DNA of 64,000 nucleotides from CAWIMX01 sp963792785. Its GTDB lineage: Bacteria > Acidobacteriota > Vicinamibacteria > Vicinamibacterales > CAVVIG01. How positions within the stretch are numbered: the first letter of the stretch is position 1; every line of letters starts with the position of its first letter. The notes beneath the pieces were generated by a model, which was given only the letters and a program-made list of their open reading frames with translations, did no database searches and was not told the origin of the DNA. A program made the position numbers and the translations under genes. Shown here one piece after another: positions 8,591-17,093 of the stretch. The stretch spans positions 1,984,001-2,048,000 of the forward strand of contig CAWBXO010000001.1 of assembly GCA_963792785.1 (NCBI GenBank), in the 5' to 3' direction.

Positions 8591-9925
8591 ATGACCACAA
8601 AGACCCGCGGCTGGCGCCTCCCCACCAGCGAACGCAGCCTCCCGGAAGTCCACGGGACCATCGACGTCCCCCACGGCGCCGGCTTCTGGCGCAAGATGTT
8701 CGCCTTCGCCGGCCCAGGCTACCTCGTCGCCGTCGGCTACATGGACCCCGGCAACTGGGCCACCGACCTCGCCGGCGGCGCGCGCTACGGCTACACGCTC
8801 CTCAGCGTCATCATGATCTCCAACCTGATGGCGATCCTCCTGCAGGCGCTCGCCGCGCGCCTCGGCATCGCCTCGGGACGCGACCTCGCCCAGGCCTGCC
8901 GCGACAGCTACTCCAAACCCACGACCTACGTGCTCTGGGTCCTCTGCGAGATCGCCATCGCCGCGTGCGACCTCGCCGAAGTGGTCGGCGCCGCCATCGC
9001 ACTCAATCTCCTCTTCGGCCTGCCGCTCATCTGGGGCGTGTGCCTCACCTCCGCAGACGTGCTCGTCGTCCTCTACCTGCAGAACCATGGCTTCCGCTAC
9101 GTCGAAGCGCTCGTCGTCGGCCTGATCATCGCGATCGCCGGGTCGTTCGCGATCGAACTGTGGTTCGCCGGGCCCGACCTCGGCGCCGTGATGGTGGGGT
9201 TCATCCCGCGCGTCGAGATCCTCCGCAACCAGGAGATGCTCTACATCGCCATCGGCATCCTCGGCGCCACGGTGATGCCGCACAACCTCTACCTGCACTC
9301 GTCCATCGTCCAGACCCGCAAGTACAAGGAAACGTTCGAGAGCAAGCGCGAGGCGATCAAGTTCGCGACGATCGATTCGTCGGTCGCGCTGATGTCGGCG
9401 CTGTTCATCAACGCCGCCATCCTGATCATGGCCGCCGCCACGTTCCACGGCACCGGCTACGAGAGCGTGGCCGACATCGGCGACGCCTACAAGCTGCTCT
9501 CGCCCCTGCTCGGCACGTCGATGGCCAGCGCGCTCTTCGCGATCGCGCTGCTCTGCTCGGGCCAGAACGCCACGCTCACCGGCACGCTCGCCGGCCAGAT
9601 CGTGATGGAAGGCTTCATCAACCTGCGGCTGCGGCCGTGGCTGCGGCGGTTGATCACGCGCCTCATCGCCATCATCCCGGCCGTCATCGTCGTGATCCTG
9701 TATGGCGAGCGCGGCACGGGACCGCTGCTCATCCTGAGCCAGGTGATTCTCAGCCTGCAGCTGCCCTTCGCGGTGTTCCCGCTCGTGGCGTTCACGAGCG
9801 ACCGGCACAAGATGGGCGAGTTCGTGAGCCCGCTGTGGCTGAAGATCACCGCCTGGACGGTTGCGGGTATCATCGGCGTGTTGAACGTGTGGCTGCTCTG
9901 GCTCACGTTCCTCGAGTTCTTCTGA
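8591..9925 (+). CDS. mntH: NRAMP-family divalent metal transporter (MntH)
   Basis: A 444-aa proton-coupled Mn2+/Fe2+ importer of the inner membrane. The metal-binding motif DPGN is in the first helix (GYMDPGNWATD), and MPHN with an NLYLHSS sequence is in helix 6; eleven or so hydrophobic helices follow the family pattern. The ATG at 8591 is preferred over a TTG at 8537, because the TTG lies inside the -35 element of the promoter and the extra residues do not fit the family. The stop codon overlaps the uspA start by one base (TGATG), so the two genes are translationally coupled. Confidence 0.93.
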   Translation: MTTKTRGWRLPTSERSLPEVHGTIDVPHGAGFWRKMFAFAGPGYLVAVGYMDPGNWATDLAGGARYGYTLLSVIMISNLMAILLQALAARLGIASGRDLAQACRDSYSKPTTYVLWVLCEIAIAACDLAEVVGAAIALNLLFGLPLIWGVCLTSADVLVVLYLQNHGFRYVEALVVGLIIAIAGSFAIELWFAGPDLGAVMVGFIPRVEILRNQEMLYIAIGILGATVMPHNLYLHSSIVQTRKYKETFESKREAIKFATIDSSVALMSALFINAAILIMAAATFHGTGYESVADIGDAYKLLSPLLGTSMASALFAIALLCSGQNATLTGTLAGQIVMEGFINLRLRPWLRRLITRLIAIIPAVIVVILYGERGTGPLLILSQVILSLQLPFAVFPLVAFTSDRHKMGEFVSPLWLKITAWTVAGIIGVLNVWLLWLTFLEFF

Positions 9926-10353
9926 TGTACAAGCACATCCTCGTCGCCGTGGAGCACTCGCCCGCCGACCGCACGATCATCGAGCACGTGTCGGAGCTCG
10001 CGCAGCTCACGGGCGCGAGCCTCCTGCTGGTGCACGTGGCCGACGGGTGGGTCGCGCGCAACTACGACCGCCTGCAGTTGCGCGAGTCCGAGGAGATGAA
10101 GGAAGACCGCGCCTACCTGGCGCAGCTCCAGGCCGAGCTCGCCGCCAAGGGGCTGAGGGTGGACACGCTCCTCGCGATGGGGGATCCGGCCAGCGAAATC
10201 GCGCGCGTCGCCGACGAGCAGCCGGTGGATCTGATCGCGATGTCCACACACGGCCACCGCTTCCTCGCCGACCTCATCAAGGGCGCCACCGCCGACAAGG
10301 TCCGCCACGTCGTGGACGTGCCGGTGCTGCTGCTCAAGGCGTCGAGAGTCTAG
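9925..10353 (+). CDS. Universal stress protein UspA family
   Basis: A 142-aa cytoplasmic UspA-fold protein: MYKHILVAVEHSPADRTI at the first strand and the ATP-binding G-2x-G-9x-G-[ST]-like end written here as STHGHRFLADLIKGATADKV. The final Ser/Thr of the nucleotide loop is replaced (ATADKV), so strong ATP binding is uncertain. Its ATG overlaps the mntH TGA, so it probably works with metal import or is induced with it. NRAMP-UspA pairs occur in other bacteria. Confidence 0.88.
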   Translation: MYKHILVAVEHSPADRTIIEHVSELAQLTGASLLLVHVADGWVARNYDRLQLRESEEMKEDRAYLAQLQAELAAKGLRVDTLLAMGDPASEIARVADEQPVDLIAMSTHGHRFLADLIKGATADKVRHVVDVPVLLLKASRV

Positions 10354-10389
10354 GTCCTCTCGCGATATACTGGAAGAAGCTTCAAGGGT

Positions 10390-10463
10390 GCCGCGCGAAT
10401 AGCCGCGCGGCAGGCTCTGGATGGTCGGGCCGCCATCCTCGTGGTCGTTCTGAGACCAGGAGG
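10390..10463 (+). promoter_or_regulatory. Structured 5' leader with hairpins, one covering the Shine-Dalgarno
   Basis: Three hairpins precede the 52-aa membrane gene. GCCGCGCG/CGCGCGGC (10390-10397 with 10404-10411) has 8 perfect pairs. GGATGG/CCATCC pairs 10419-10424 with 10433-10438. The third pairs 10437-10446 with 10454-10463, with one G-G mismatch, and buries the AGGAGG ribosome site (10458-10463). The second and third share bases 10437-10438, so they exclude each other. A TATACT at 10366-10371 could be the -10 of the transcript. Confidence 0.45.
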
Positions 10464-10468
10464 ATGAG

Positions 10469-10627
10469 ATGTTCTTCAAGACCTCGATCGTTCTGCTTGC
10501 CGTGTGGCTGTTGGGCGTGCTCGGCCCGGTGGACGCGGGCGACTTCGTCCACCTCCTCCTCCTCGTCGGCCTCATGCTCGGAATGGTCGGCTTCCTGAAA
10601 GCGCACGACGAAGCGCCGCGGCGGTAG
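10469..10627 (+). CDS. 52-aa membrane protein, DUF5670/lmo0937-like
   Basis: Two hydrophobic helices (TSIVLLAVWLLGVLGPV and FVHLLLLVGLMLGMVGFL) with a charged tail HDEAPRR. The layout, a VLWLLG-type first helix, a short polar turn and an H-L-L-L second helix, matches the small membrane family seen as lmo0937/DUF5670, of unknown function and often found near stress genes. The start is firm: an AGGAGG lies 5 nt upstream of the ATG. It follows mntH-uspA on the same strand but has its own long leader, so it is likely separately controlled. Confidence 0.7.
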   Translation: MFFKTSIVLLAVWLLGVLGPVDAGDFVHLLLLVGLMLGMVGFLKAHDEAPRR

Positions 10628-10760
10628 CGGCCGCGTCACGCCGGCGCCTCCGCGGCAGACTGGTCGCGCGACACCGGCGATAGACGAGCGGGGCGGTCGG
10701 CTCCGGCTGCCATCCCTTCGGCCACCGGGTGCGGTGATCCCGTGGGTGCGCGTCAGAGCT

Positions 10761-11417
10761 TCAGAGCTTCACGTAGGTGGCGTGCCGCTCCTGCACCAGG
10801 CCGATCGCCATCACGTGCGACGGCACCAGCTTCACGCCCGGGTTCAGGCCGGCGCGCAGGTCCGCGCGCACCTCCTCCACGGGGGCGCGCAACGCAGTGG
10901 CGAGCTGCTGCGCGACGCCGTTCAGCGCGATGTTGCACTGCCAGAACATCGTGCCCCGCGCCTGCAGCGCCTTCACGCCAAGCGTGCGGTCGTCCATGAA
11001 GAGGTTGCGCACGGCCGGCTGCTTCGTCTCCGGATCGGTAATCTTCCAGCGTTCGCCGAGCGTGTACTTCGTCCACAACCGATCGGACGCGTTGACGGGA
11101 AACGCGTCCCTGGCGATCCCGACGATCGTCCGAATGTCGGGGAACTCCAGGCCGTAGACGTCCCGGAAGGCGTCCAGGTAGTTCCGCGGCAGACGGAGCG
11201 GGGGCGGCGCGGCCGCGGGGTCGCCGTCCGCCATGTCAAAGACCTGCATGTGCTGGCCCTTCAGGTCGTCGATCCACTGCAGGTCCCAGCTCCCTGCCGC
11301 AACCGCGGGGGCCTGGGCGGCCGTGCCGGCGTCGGCTGCCCCAATCGTCGTCATGCCGGCAAGCCAGGACAGGACCGACACGAACGTTCGACGGGTGTGC
11401 CGGATGGGGATGGTCAT
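10761..11417 (-). CDS. Exported protein with possible DsrE-like fold
   Basis: A 218-aa protein with a twin-arginine-like signal (RHTRRTFVSVLSWLAG then AADAGTAAQA), so it is probably exported. The ATG at 11417 has an AAGGAG site upstream. The C-terminal half (GTMFWQCNIALNGVAQQLA and LNPGVKLVPSHVMAIGLVQERHATYV) resembles small DsrE/DsrF-like proteins, where a strand-helix core ends in LxPGVxLVPxxV; this is a weak recognition. One cysteine is kept in the WQCNIAL segment. No neighbour suggests a pathway. Confidence 0.55.
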   Translation of the reverse strand: MTIPIRHTRRTFVSVLSWLAGMTTIGAADAGTAAQAPAVAAGSWDLQWIDDLKGQHMQVFDMADGDPAAAPPPLRLPRNYLDAFRDVYGLEFPDIRTIVGIARDAFPVNASDRLWTKYTLGERWKITDPETKQPAVRNLFMDDRTLGVKALQARGTMFWQCNIALNGVAQQLATALRAPVEEVRADLRAGLNPGVKLVPSHVMAIGLVQERHATYVKL

Positions 11418-11571
11418 GCGCGCACTCCTTTGAAGACCGGCACCGGGGAAGACCGGCGCCGGGGACGCGCCCACGGGCGACGCCGTGTCAGATTATCGAG
11501 TCGTGACGCACGCGAATCCATCACAAAACCTCGCAGGAACCGCGCACGGGCGCCTCCCGTCTAACCCGGCG

Positions 11572-14058
11572 ATGACGGCCTGGTTCGAGCGCCTCTGGCA
11601 GGATGTCCGCTACGGCGTCCGCGTCCTCGTGGCCAATCCTGCGTTCACGCTGGTGGCGATGGGCTCCCTTGCCATCGGCATCGGCGCCAACGTTGCCGCC
11701 TTCAGCTGGGCCGACGCCCTTCTCCTCCGCCCCCTCCCCGTCGTCCGCCCGAACGATGTCCTCACCGTCGGCACGACGACGTCGGTCGAGGGTTTCACGA
11801 ACATCTCCGCGTCCTACCGTGAATACGTCGATCTCCGGGAGCGGACGAAGAGCTTTGAGCACCTGTCCGCGTTCACCTCGGTCGTGGCCGGCGTGGCCAC
11901 CGAGCCCGATGCGCTGCCCAGGCTGCGGCTCGGCGACCTCGTCAGCACGGATTTCTTCGCGCTCGCGGGCGTTCAGCCGGAGCTCGGCCGCGCCTTCACG
12001 CCGGAAGAGAACGCGGTGCCTTCGCGCGACGCCGTCATCATCCTGGGCCACGACTTCTGGGAGCAGGAGCTCGCCGCGGATCCGGCCGTGCTCGGGCGCC
12101 GTCTGCGCCTGAACGGCGTCGAGTTCACCGTCGTCGGCGTCATGCCGGCATCGTTCACGGGCCTGGAGCAGTTCGTCCGCAACGACTTCTTCGCGCCGAT
12201 CATGATGTGGCCGAAGCTGCTCGACGATGGCGCCACGCACCCGCTGGAAGACCGCTCGTTCCGCGGCGTCACGCTCAAGGCGCGCCTGGCGCCGGGCGTC
12301 ACGATGGCCCGCGCGCAGGCGGAGGTGGCGGCCGCGGGCGCCGAGCTGGCGCACGACTATCCCGAGACGAACAAGGACCGCGTGTGGGCCGTGCGCACCG
12401 AGCTGCAGGCCCGCATCGCGCAGTCGCCGCCCGATGCGATGCTCATCGCCATGCTCACCACGCTCGCGCTGGCGGTGCTCTTCGTCGCGTGCGCGAACGT
12501 GGCCGGGCTGCTCACGAGCCGCGCGCCGGCCCGATCGCGCGAGATCGCGCTGCGCCTCGCCCTCGGCGCCGGACGCACGCGCCTCGTGCGCCAGCTCATC
12601 ACCGAGAGCCTGCTGATCGCGACGGGCGGCGGCGTGCTCGGCATCGCCGTGGGCGACATCGGCATCCGCGTGTTCCAGAGCATCCAGCTGCCCAGCGATC
12701 TTCCGGTCGCGCTCGGCTTCCAGCTCGATCGCCGGGCGCTCGTCTTCAGCCTCATCGTCGCCGCCGTGAGCGCGCTGCTCTTCGGCCTGGTGCCCGCGAT
12801 CCAGGCGACGCGCCTCGATCTGACGACCGCGATGAAGACGGGCGACGTGGAAGGACCGCGGCTGCGGCGCCGGCTGGGCCGGCGGCTGCTCGTCGCCGCG
12901 CAGGTGGCCGTGTCCGTCGTCCTGATCGTGCTGGCCACCTTCATGTATCGGGGCTTCTCCTCGCAGCTCGGCTCGGGGCCCGGCTACCGCACGGATCACC
13001 TGCTCATGATCGGCCTCAACCCCGCGCTCCTGCATGAGACGAAGGAAGAGGCTCGCGCCTTCTACGACCGGCTGAGCGAGCGCGCGCGCGAGGCCCCCGG
13101 CGTGCGATCCGTGGCGCTCGCGTCCACGGTGCCCATGTCCACCGACGGCGGCGGCGCGGCGGCCATCGTCCCCGAGGGCTACAGGCTTCCGCAGGGCCAG
13201 GCCAGCATTCAGGTGCTCGACGCGCGGGTCACGGAGGGCTACTTCGACACGATGGGCATTCCGATCGTCAGCGGGCGCGGGTTCACCGAGCAGGATCGCG
13301 AAGGCGCGCCGCAGGTGGCAGTGCTGAACCAGCACCTGGCCGACAAGCTGTGGCCAGACGCGGATCCGATCGGGCGCCGCTTCCAGCTCGTCGAGGGCAC
13401 GGATCGGCCCTGGGTCGAGGTCGTCGGCGTCGCGACGAACAGCAAATACATCTGGCTGGCGGAGCCGCCGACCGACTTCCTCTACCTGCCCTACCGGCAG
13501 CACGAGCAGTACAGCATGCTTCTGCTGGCGCAATCAGCCGGCGATCCCGCGGAGCTGGCCGCGCCGCTGCGCGACGTCGTGCGGAATCTCAACCCCGACG
13601 AGCCGATCTTCAACGTGCGGACGATGGAAGAGTTCTATCGCATGCGCGCGATCAGCATCTTCGACATCGTGATCGGCACGGTGGCGGCGATGGGGCTGAT
13701 GGGGCTCGGCCTGGCCATCGTCGGGATCTACGGCCTGATGTCGTACGCCGCGACACGGCGCACGCGGGAGATCGGGATCCGGATGGCGATCGGCGCCGAT
13801 CGCGGGTCGGTGCTGCGCATGATGCTCGGCCAGGGCGCGGTGCTGGCGGGCTCGGGGCTCCTCGTCGGCCTGGCCGGCGCCATTGCCGCCGGGCGCCTGC
13901 TGCGCTCGATGTTTCCGGGCGCCGGCGGGAACGGGATCGACTTCATCGGCCTCGGCGTCATCGGCCTGGTGGTGCTCGCCGTCACGCTGCTGGCCGCCTA
14001 CCTGCCGGCGCGGCGCGCCGCGCGGGTGAATCCGATCACCGCGCTGCGCTACGAATAG
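11572..14058 (+). CDS. ABC transporter permease of the acidobacterial ADOP (MacB/FtsX) type
   Basis: An 828-aa membrane protein with two FtsX-type permease blocks, each joined to a MacB periplasmic core. The N-terminus has the usual ADOP opening (WQDVRYGVRVLVANPAFTLVA then LAIGIGANVAAFS). FtsX helices lie around 320-480 and at the end (MSYAATRRTREIGIRMAIGAD; RRAARVNPITALRYE), the classic C-terminal signature. There is no ATPase domain; such orphan permeases are expanded in Acidobacteriota. The ATG at 11572 is chosen over an upstream GTG at 11485 because the family begins at this point. Confidence 0.88.
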   Translation: MTAWFERLWQDVRYGVRVLVANPAFTLVAMGSLAIGIGANVAAFSWADALLLRPLPVVRPNDVLTVGTTTSVEGFTNISASYREYVDLRERTKSFEHLSAFTSVVAGVATEPDALPRLRLGDLVSTDFFALAGVQPELGRAFTPEENAVPSRDAVIILGHDFWEQELAADPAVLGRRLRLNGVEFTVVGVMPASFTGLEQFVRNDFFAPIMMWPKLLDDGATHPLEDRSFRGVTLKARLAPGVTMARAQAEVAAAGAELAHDYPETNKDRVWAVRTELQARIAQSPPDAMLIAMLTTLALAVLFVACANVAGLLTSRAPARSREIALRLALGAGRTRLVRQLITESLLIATGGGVLGIAVGDIGIRVFQSIQLPSDLPVALGFQLDRRALVFSLIVAAVSALLFGLVPAIQATRLDLTTAMKTGDVEGPRLRRRLGRRLLVAAQVAVSVVLIVLATFMYRGFSSQLGSGPGYRTDHLLMIGLNPALLHETKEEARAFYDRLSERAREAPGVRSVALASTVPMSTDGGGAAAIVPEGYRLPQGQASIQVLDARVTEGYFDTMGIPIVSGRGFTEQDREGAPQVAVLNQHLADKLWPDADPIGRRFQLVEGTDRPWVEVVGVATNSKYIWLAEPPTDFLYLPYRQHEQYSMLLLAQSAGDPAELAAPLRDVVRNLNPDEPIFNVRTMEEFYRMRAISIFDIVIGTVAAMGLMGLGLAIVGIYGLMSYAATRRTREIGIRMAIGADRGSVLRMMLGQGAVLAGSGLLVGLAGAIAAGRLLRSMFPGAGGNGIDFIGLGVIGLVVLAVTLLAAYLPARRAARVNPITALRYE

Positions 14059-14206
14059 GCGCTTCGCGTCAGTTCCTGCCCTCTCCAACGGTCCCGCGGC
14101 GTGCAATTCCAGATGCCCAACGAACCCGTCGACGCAATTCATCCGCAAATGACGCGTCGCCGTGCCGGCACGAAATTGGCTGGGACACGGCGCTATCATG
14201 GGACTC

Positions 14207-14560
14207 ATGCACGTCATGGTGACGCTCAGGAGTCCCGGCGTTCCGGGCCGGGGATATGAGGATCTGTTCCTCGTGGATACCGGCGCGATCGACTCCATGG
14301 CACCCGCCTCGAAACTCGCCGCGGCGGGCCTCGAGCCGATCGGGCGCTCGGCGTACGAGCTGGCGAACGGCACCGTTCACGAATACGCGTTCGGCCTCGC
14401 GCAAATTGAATTCATGGGCGAGGTCACGGCAGGCCGCGTGATCTTCGGGCCGGAAGGCGCCGAACCCATTCTGGGCGTCACCGCTCTGGAATCCGTCGGG
14501 ATCGTGCTCGACCCGGCCACGCGCACGCTCAAGCGGCTGCCCGCGGTTCCCCTCAAGTAA
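14207..14560 (+). CDS. Single-domain retropepsin-like aspartyl protease
   Basis: A 117-aa clan AA protein: FLVDTGAIDSMAPASKLAAAG carries the DTG catalytic motif, followed by a flap-like segment (YELANGTVHEYAFGLAQI) and ILGVTALESVGIVLDP, the hydrophobic-hydrophobic-Gly motif. Active enzymes dimerise, as each monomer gives one Asp. The ATG at 14207 lies 7 nt after TATCAT (14194-14199) with no ribosome site, suggesting a leaderless transcript; an ATG at 14198 is the alternative. No signal peptide is seen. Substrate is unknown. Confidence 0.75.
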   Translation: MHVMVTLRSPGVPGRGYEDLFLVDTGAIDSMAPASKLAAAGLEPIGRSAYELANGTVHEYAFGLAQIEFMGEVTAGRVIFGPEGAEPILGVTALESVGIVLDPATRTLKRLPAVPLK

Positions 14561-14616
14561 GAGTCCAGGCGCAGACCACGGGTGGGGCCGGAGTTATGAT
14601 GTGCGCGAGGACCGCC

Positions 14617-15636
14617 ATGAACGCACGCACCTTCGTCGTCAGCACCGTGTTCGCCGTCACCGCGGGCCTGGCCGTCGCGTCCATGCAGGCGCCGCCCGCC
14701 ACCGTGGACGGTCTCGTGTCCGCGGCCAAGCGGGCCGCGGGCCTCGAGTGGCCCGGCACGTTCCTCCGGCTCTGCGTCGTGCCGCCGCCATCGGGGCGTG
14801 GCGCCGGCCGGGGCGCCGCGACGAACGCCGCACCGCCCGGGCCACCGCCGAGAAGCGCGTGGTACGCCGAACCGGCGAAGGTGGCGGACAACTTCTACTT
14901 CCTCGGCACGAAGGTGCACAACGCCTGGGCGCTCGCCGGCAGCGACGGCATCATCCTGTTCGAGGCGCTCTTCGACTACGCGTCGCCCGACGAGGTCGCC
15001 GACGGGATGCGGAAGATGGGCCTCGACACCGCGAAGGTGAAGTACATGCTGATGTCCCATGCCCACGGCGACCACGACGGCGGCGCGCGGTTCCTCCAGG
15101 ACAAGATGTCGGGCGCCCGCCTGGTGTACGGCGCGCCGGACTGGGACCTGGCCCTCCAGGCGGCGAACCGCCCCGGCGGCACACCGAAGAAGGACATGGT
15201 CGGCGAGGACGGCGCGCGGCTGTCGGTGGGCGACACCTCGGTCCAGATCGTCACGACGCCGGGCCACACGGCCGGCACGCTCTCCTACCTGTTCGAGATC
15301 CGGGACAACGGGCGGCCGCTGCGGGTCGCGTACGTCGGGGGCACCGCGATCCCCTTCAACGGCACGGACGATTACTACGACGGCTACATCGCGTCCGTCC
15401 GGAAGATGAAGAAGGCCGCCGCCGATTTCGGCGCGACCGTGCTGCTGTCGAACCACTCCGAATTCGACAACGGCTACCTCAAGGCGCACACGGCCGCCGA
15501 TCGAAAGCCCGGCGAGGCCAATCCGTTCGACGTGGGCCGCGACGCGGTGGATCGCTACTTCACGGTGACCGAAGACTGCGCGATGGCGGCGAAGCTGCGC
15601 GCCGCCGCCGCCCCTCAGAGGCCGGCGAGCCGGTAG
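14617..15636 (+). CDS. Subclass B3-like metallo-beta-lactamase-fold hydrolase
   Basis: A 339-aa exported zinc hydrolase. A hydrophobic signal (VVSTVFAVTAGLAVASMQA) precedes the domain. The HxHxDH motif is in LMSHAHGDHDGGA, a third His in TTPGHTAGTLSY, and a fourth in LLSNHSEFDN, the order expected of subclass B3. An unusual Gly/Pro/Ala-rich insert (GRGAGRGAATNAAPPGPPPR) sits before the fold. Many acidobacterial B3-like proteins are not shown to confer resistance, so beta-lactam hydrolysis is only possible. The ATG at 14617 has GAGGA 8 nt upstream. Its 3' end overlaps the convergent gene at 15615. Confidence 0.82.
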   Translation: MNARTFVVSTVFAVTAGLAVASMQAPPATVDGLVSAAKRAAGLEWPGTFLRLCVVPPPSGRGAGRGAATNAAPPGPPPRSAWYAEPAKVADNFYFLGTKVHNAWALAGSDGIILFEALFDYASPDEVADGMRKMGLDTAKVKYMLMSHAHGDHDGGARFLQDKMSGARLVYGAPDWDLALQAANRPGGTPKKDMVGEDGARLSVGDTSVQIVTTPGHTAGTLSYLFEIRDNGRPLRVAYVGGTAIPFNGTDDYYDGYIASVRKMKKAAADFGATVLLSNHSEFDNGYLKAHTAADRKPGEANPFDVGRDAVDRYFTVTEDCAMAAKLRAAAAPQRPASR

Positions 15637-16412
15637 ACGCCGGGCTCCGTCATCGTCGCGAATCCCTCGGCGACGAGCGCGCGGTTGCCGCGCCCCGCAT
15701 CGACGCGCGACAGGCCGGTCACGCGCGCCGTTTCGCCGCGCAGCGTCATGCCCGCGCCCTCGAGAAAACAGCGCGCGATTTCCTTGAGCGCGACGTCGCG
15801 GTTCACGCGACGCCGCAGCTCGTCGGGAAATCGGCCGATCGCGAGCGTCCAGAGGTACGTGAACGGCTGGTAGACGACCTGGCTGGGCACGACGATCATC
15901 GCGGCCTGAAGCTCGTCGAGCGCGCGCGTGAACGCCGCGCGATCCGGGACGCCCGAGTCGGCCCGCAAGTCCGACGAGGCCATCTCCCACTCGCGGCGCA
16001 GCACGCGCAGAATCGCCTGCGCCGGACGGCTCAGCCGCCGCGCCTCCTCGGATCGCTTCAGGCCCCAGATCGCGTGGAAGTACGGAATCATCCGCGGCGC
16101 GAGGAACATCGTCTTGCCGCGCGCGAGCTTGCCGTAATAGACCTTGCCCCGCTGCACCACATCGTCTTTCAGGAGCCAGGTGTGGGAGGCTTCGGGATCG
16201 GTCTGCACGTTGCGGGGCATGACGGCGTCGCGCCGGCCGCACACGGCCACGTAGAGCGACGGCCCCGGCCGCCGCGAGTCGGTCAGGCAGGCCGCGAAGC
16301 CGACGGCTTCGATGAACTGCTCGGCGTCGAACGCGGTCTCGATCCGGCGCGCGCCCTCACGGCACCACCGCAGGTCACGGTGCTCGTCTACCTCCGCGGG
16401 CAGCGCCTTCAC
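15615..16412 (-). CDS. AlkZ-related winged-helix protein
   Basis: A 265-aa protein with FIEAVGFAACLTDSRRPGPSLYVAVCGRR near the start, HTWLLKDDVVQRGKVYYGKL in the middle, and helix-turn-helix segments later (SDLRADSGVPDRAAFTRALDEL; VYQPFTYLWTLA). This pattern matches AlkZ-related (YcaQ-like) proteins, whose family includes DNA glycosylases acting on crosslinks and alkylated bases. I do not see the QxQ/QxD catalytic motif of true AlkZ, so repair activity is unproven. The GTG start overlaps the stop of the sdpI-like gene by 4 nt (GTGA), so they are one operon. Confidence 0.6.
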   Translation of the reverse strand: MKALPAEVDEHRDLRWCREGARRIETAFDAEQFIEAVGFAACLTDSRRPGPSLYVAVCGRRDAVMPRNVQTDPEASHTWLLKDDVVQRGKVYYGKLARGKTMFLAPRMIPYFHAIWGLKRSEEARRLSRPAQAILRVLRREWEMASSDLRADSGVPDRAAFTRALDELQAAMIVVPSQVVYQPFTYLWTLAIGRFPDELRRRVNRDVALKEIARCFLEGAGMTLRGETARVTGLSRVDAGRGNRALVAEGFATMTEPGVYRLAGL

Positions 16413-17074
16413 ACGCGACGGGCGTCGGGATCTTTTCGCCACTCGAGGTATGAATATCGCGCGAGGACGATGGCCGTCGCGACCAGGGCGGCGACCAGCA
16501 GCACGTCCGCCCGAGGCACGCGCCAGGCGCCGGCGGCCATGCCCGCCCCGCCGACGATCACGAACAGCCGCGCCCCGAGCTGGTTCGAGCGCGCCCACGA
16601 TCGCTCGCTCGCGAGGCTCCACGGCGTCCGGACGCCGATGAGGCCGTTGGGCGGCAGGTACCGGAGGAGGGTGCCCAGCAGCAGCACGATCAGGCCGAGC
16701 GGGACAGCGGCGCTGATCCGGTAGCCCGCGAACGCCGCGAGCAGCGCCAGGTGAAGGATGAGCATGGTGCCGGCGATGATCGTGCGCAGCAGCCACGGCA
16801 GCGCCTGGGCGTCGTCTCCGTGGCGCCGCGTCGCGAGCCACAGCCCGCCGTAGAAGCCGAGCCCGATGATCGGCAGCACCCAGACCGCCGTCGCGCTCGA
16901 GGTAAAGCTCGTCGCGACACCGCCGGACCAGCGGGTCGGGACGGTCTCGGGCAGGTACGGGCGCGCCGCCGCCGCCGCCACGAAGAGGGCCGCGACCAGG
17001 GCCGCTGGCCAGAGCTCGCTGCGTTGCTTCAATGCCGGCATTTTCGGTGACAGGTCCCGGAAAAATTGTCGCAT
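16409..17074 (-). CDS. SdpI-family membrane protein
   Basis: A 221-aa protein with about six hydrophobic helices. The signature NGLIGVRTPWSLASERSWARSNQLGARL matches SdpI family proteins, whose founder gives immunity to the Bacillus killing factor SdpC and also senses it. The early segment (YLPETVPTRWSG) is the DUF1648-like part often fused to SdpI. GGGAGG lies about 10 nt upstream of the ATG at 17074. No SdpC-like toxin is next to it, so an immunity role is not supported here. Confidence 0.82.
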   Translation of the reverse strand: MRQFFRDLSPKMPALKQRSELWPAALVAALFVAAAAARPYLPETVPTRWSGGVATSFTSSATAVWVLPIIGLGFYGGLWLATRRHGDDAQALPWLLRTIIAGTMLILHLALLAAFAGYRISAAVPLGLIVLLLGTLLRYLPPNGLIGVRTPWSLASERSWARSNQLGARLFVIVGGAGMAAGAWRVPRADVLLVAALVATAIVLARYSYLEWRKDPDARRV

Positions 17075-17093
17075 GTTGCGCTATCCTCCCGGT

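Noticed and set aside
14617..15636. Confirmed beta-lactam resistance gene
   Set aside because: The zinc motifs fit subclass B3, but sequence alone cannot show beta-lactam hydrolysis and many relatives are of unknown function.
16409..17074. SdpI-type immunity to a killing factor
   Set aside because: No SdpC-like toxin or SdpR-like regulator is adjacent; the neighbour is an AlkZ-related gene.
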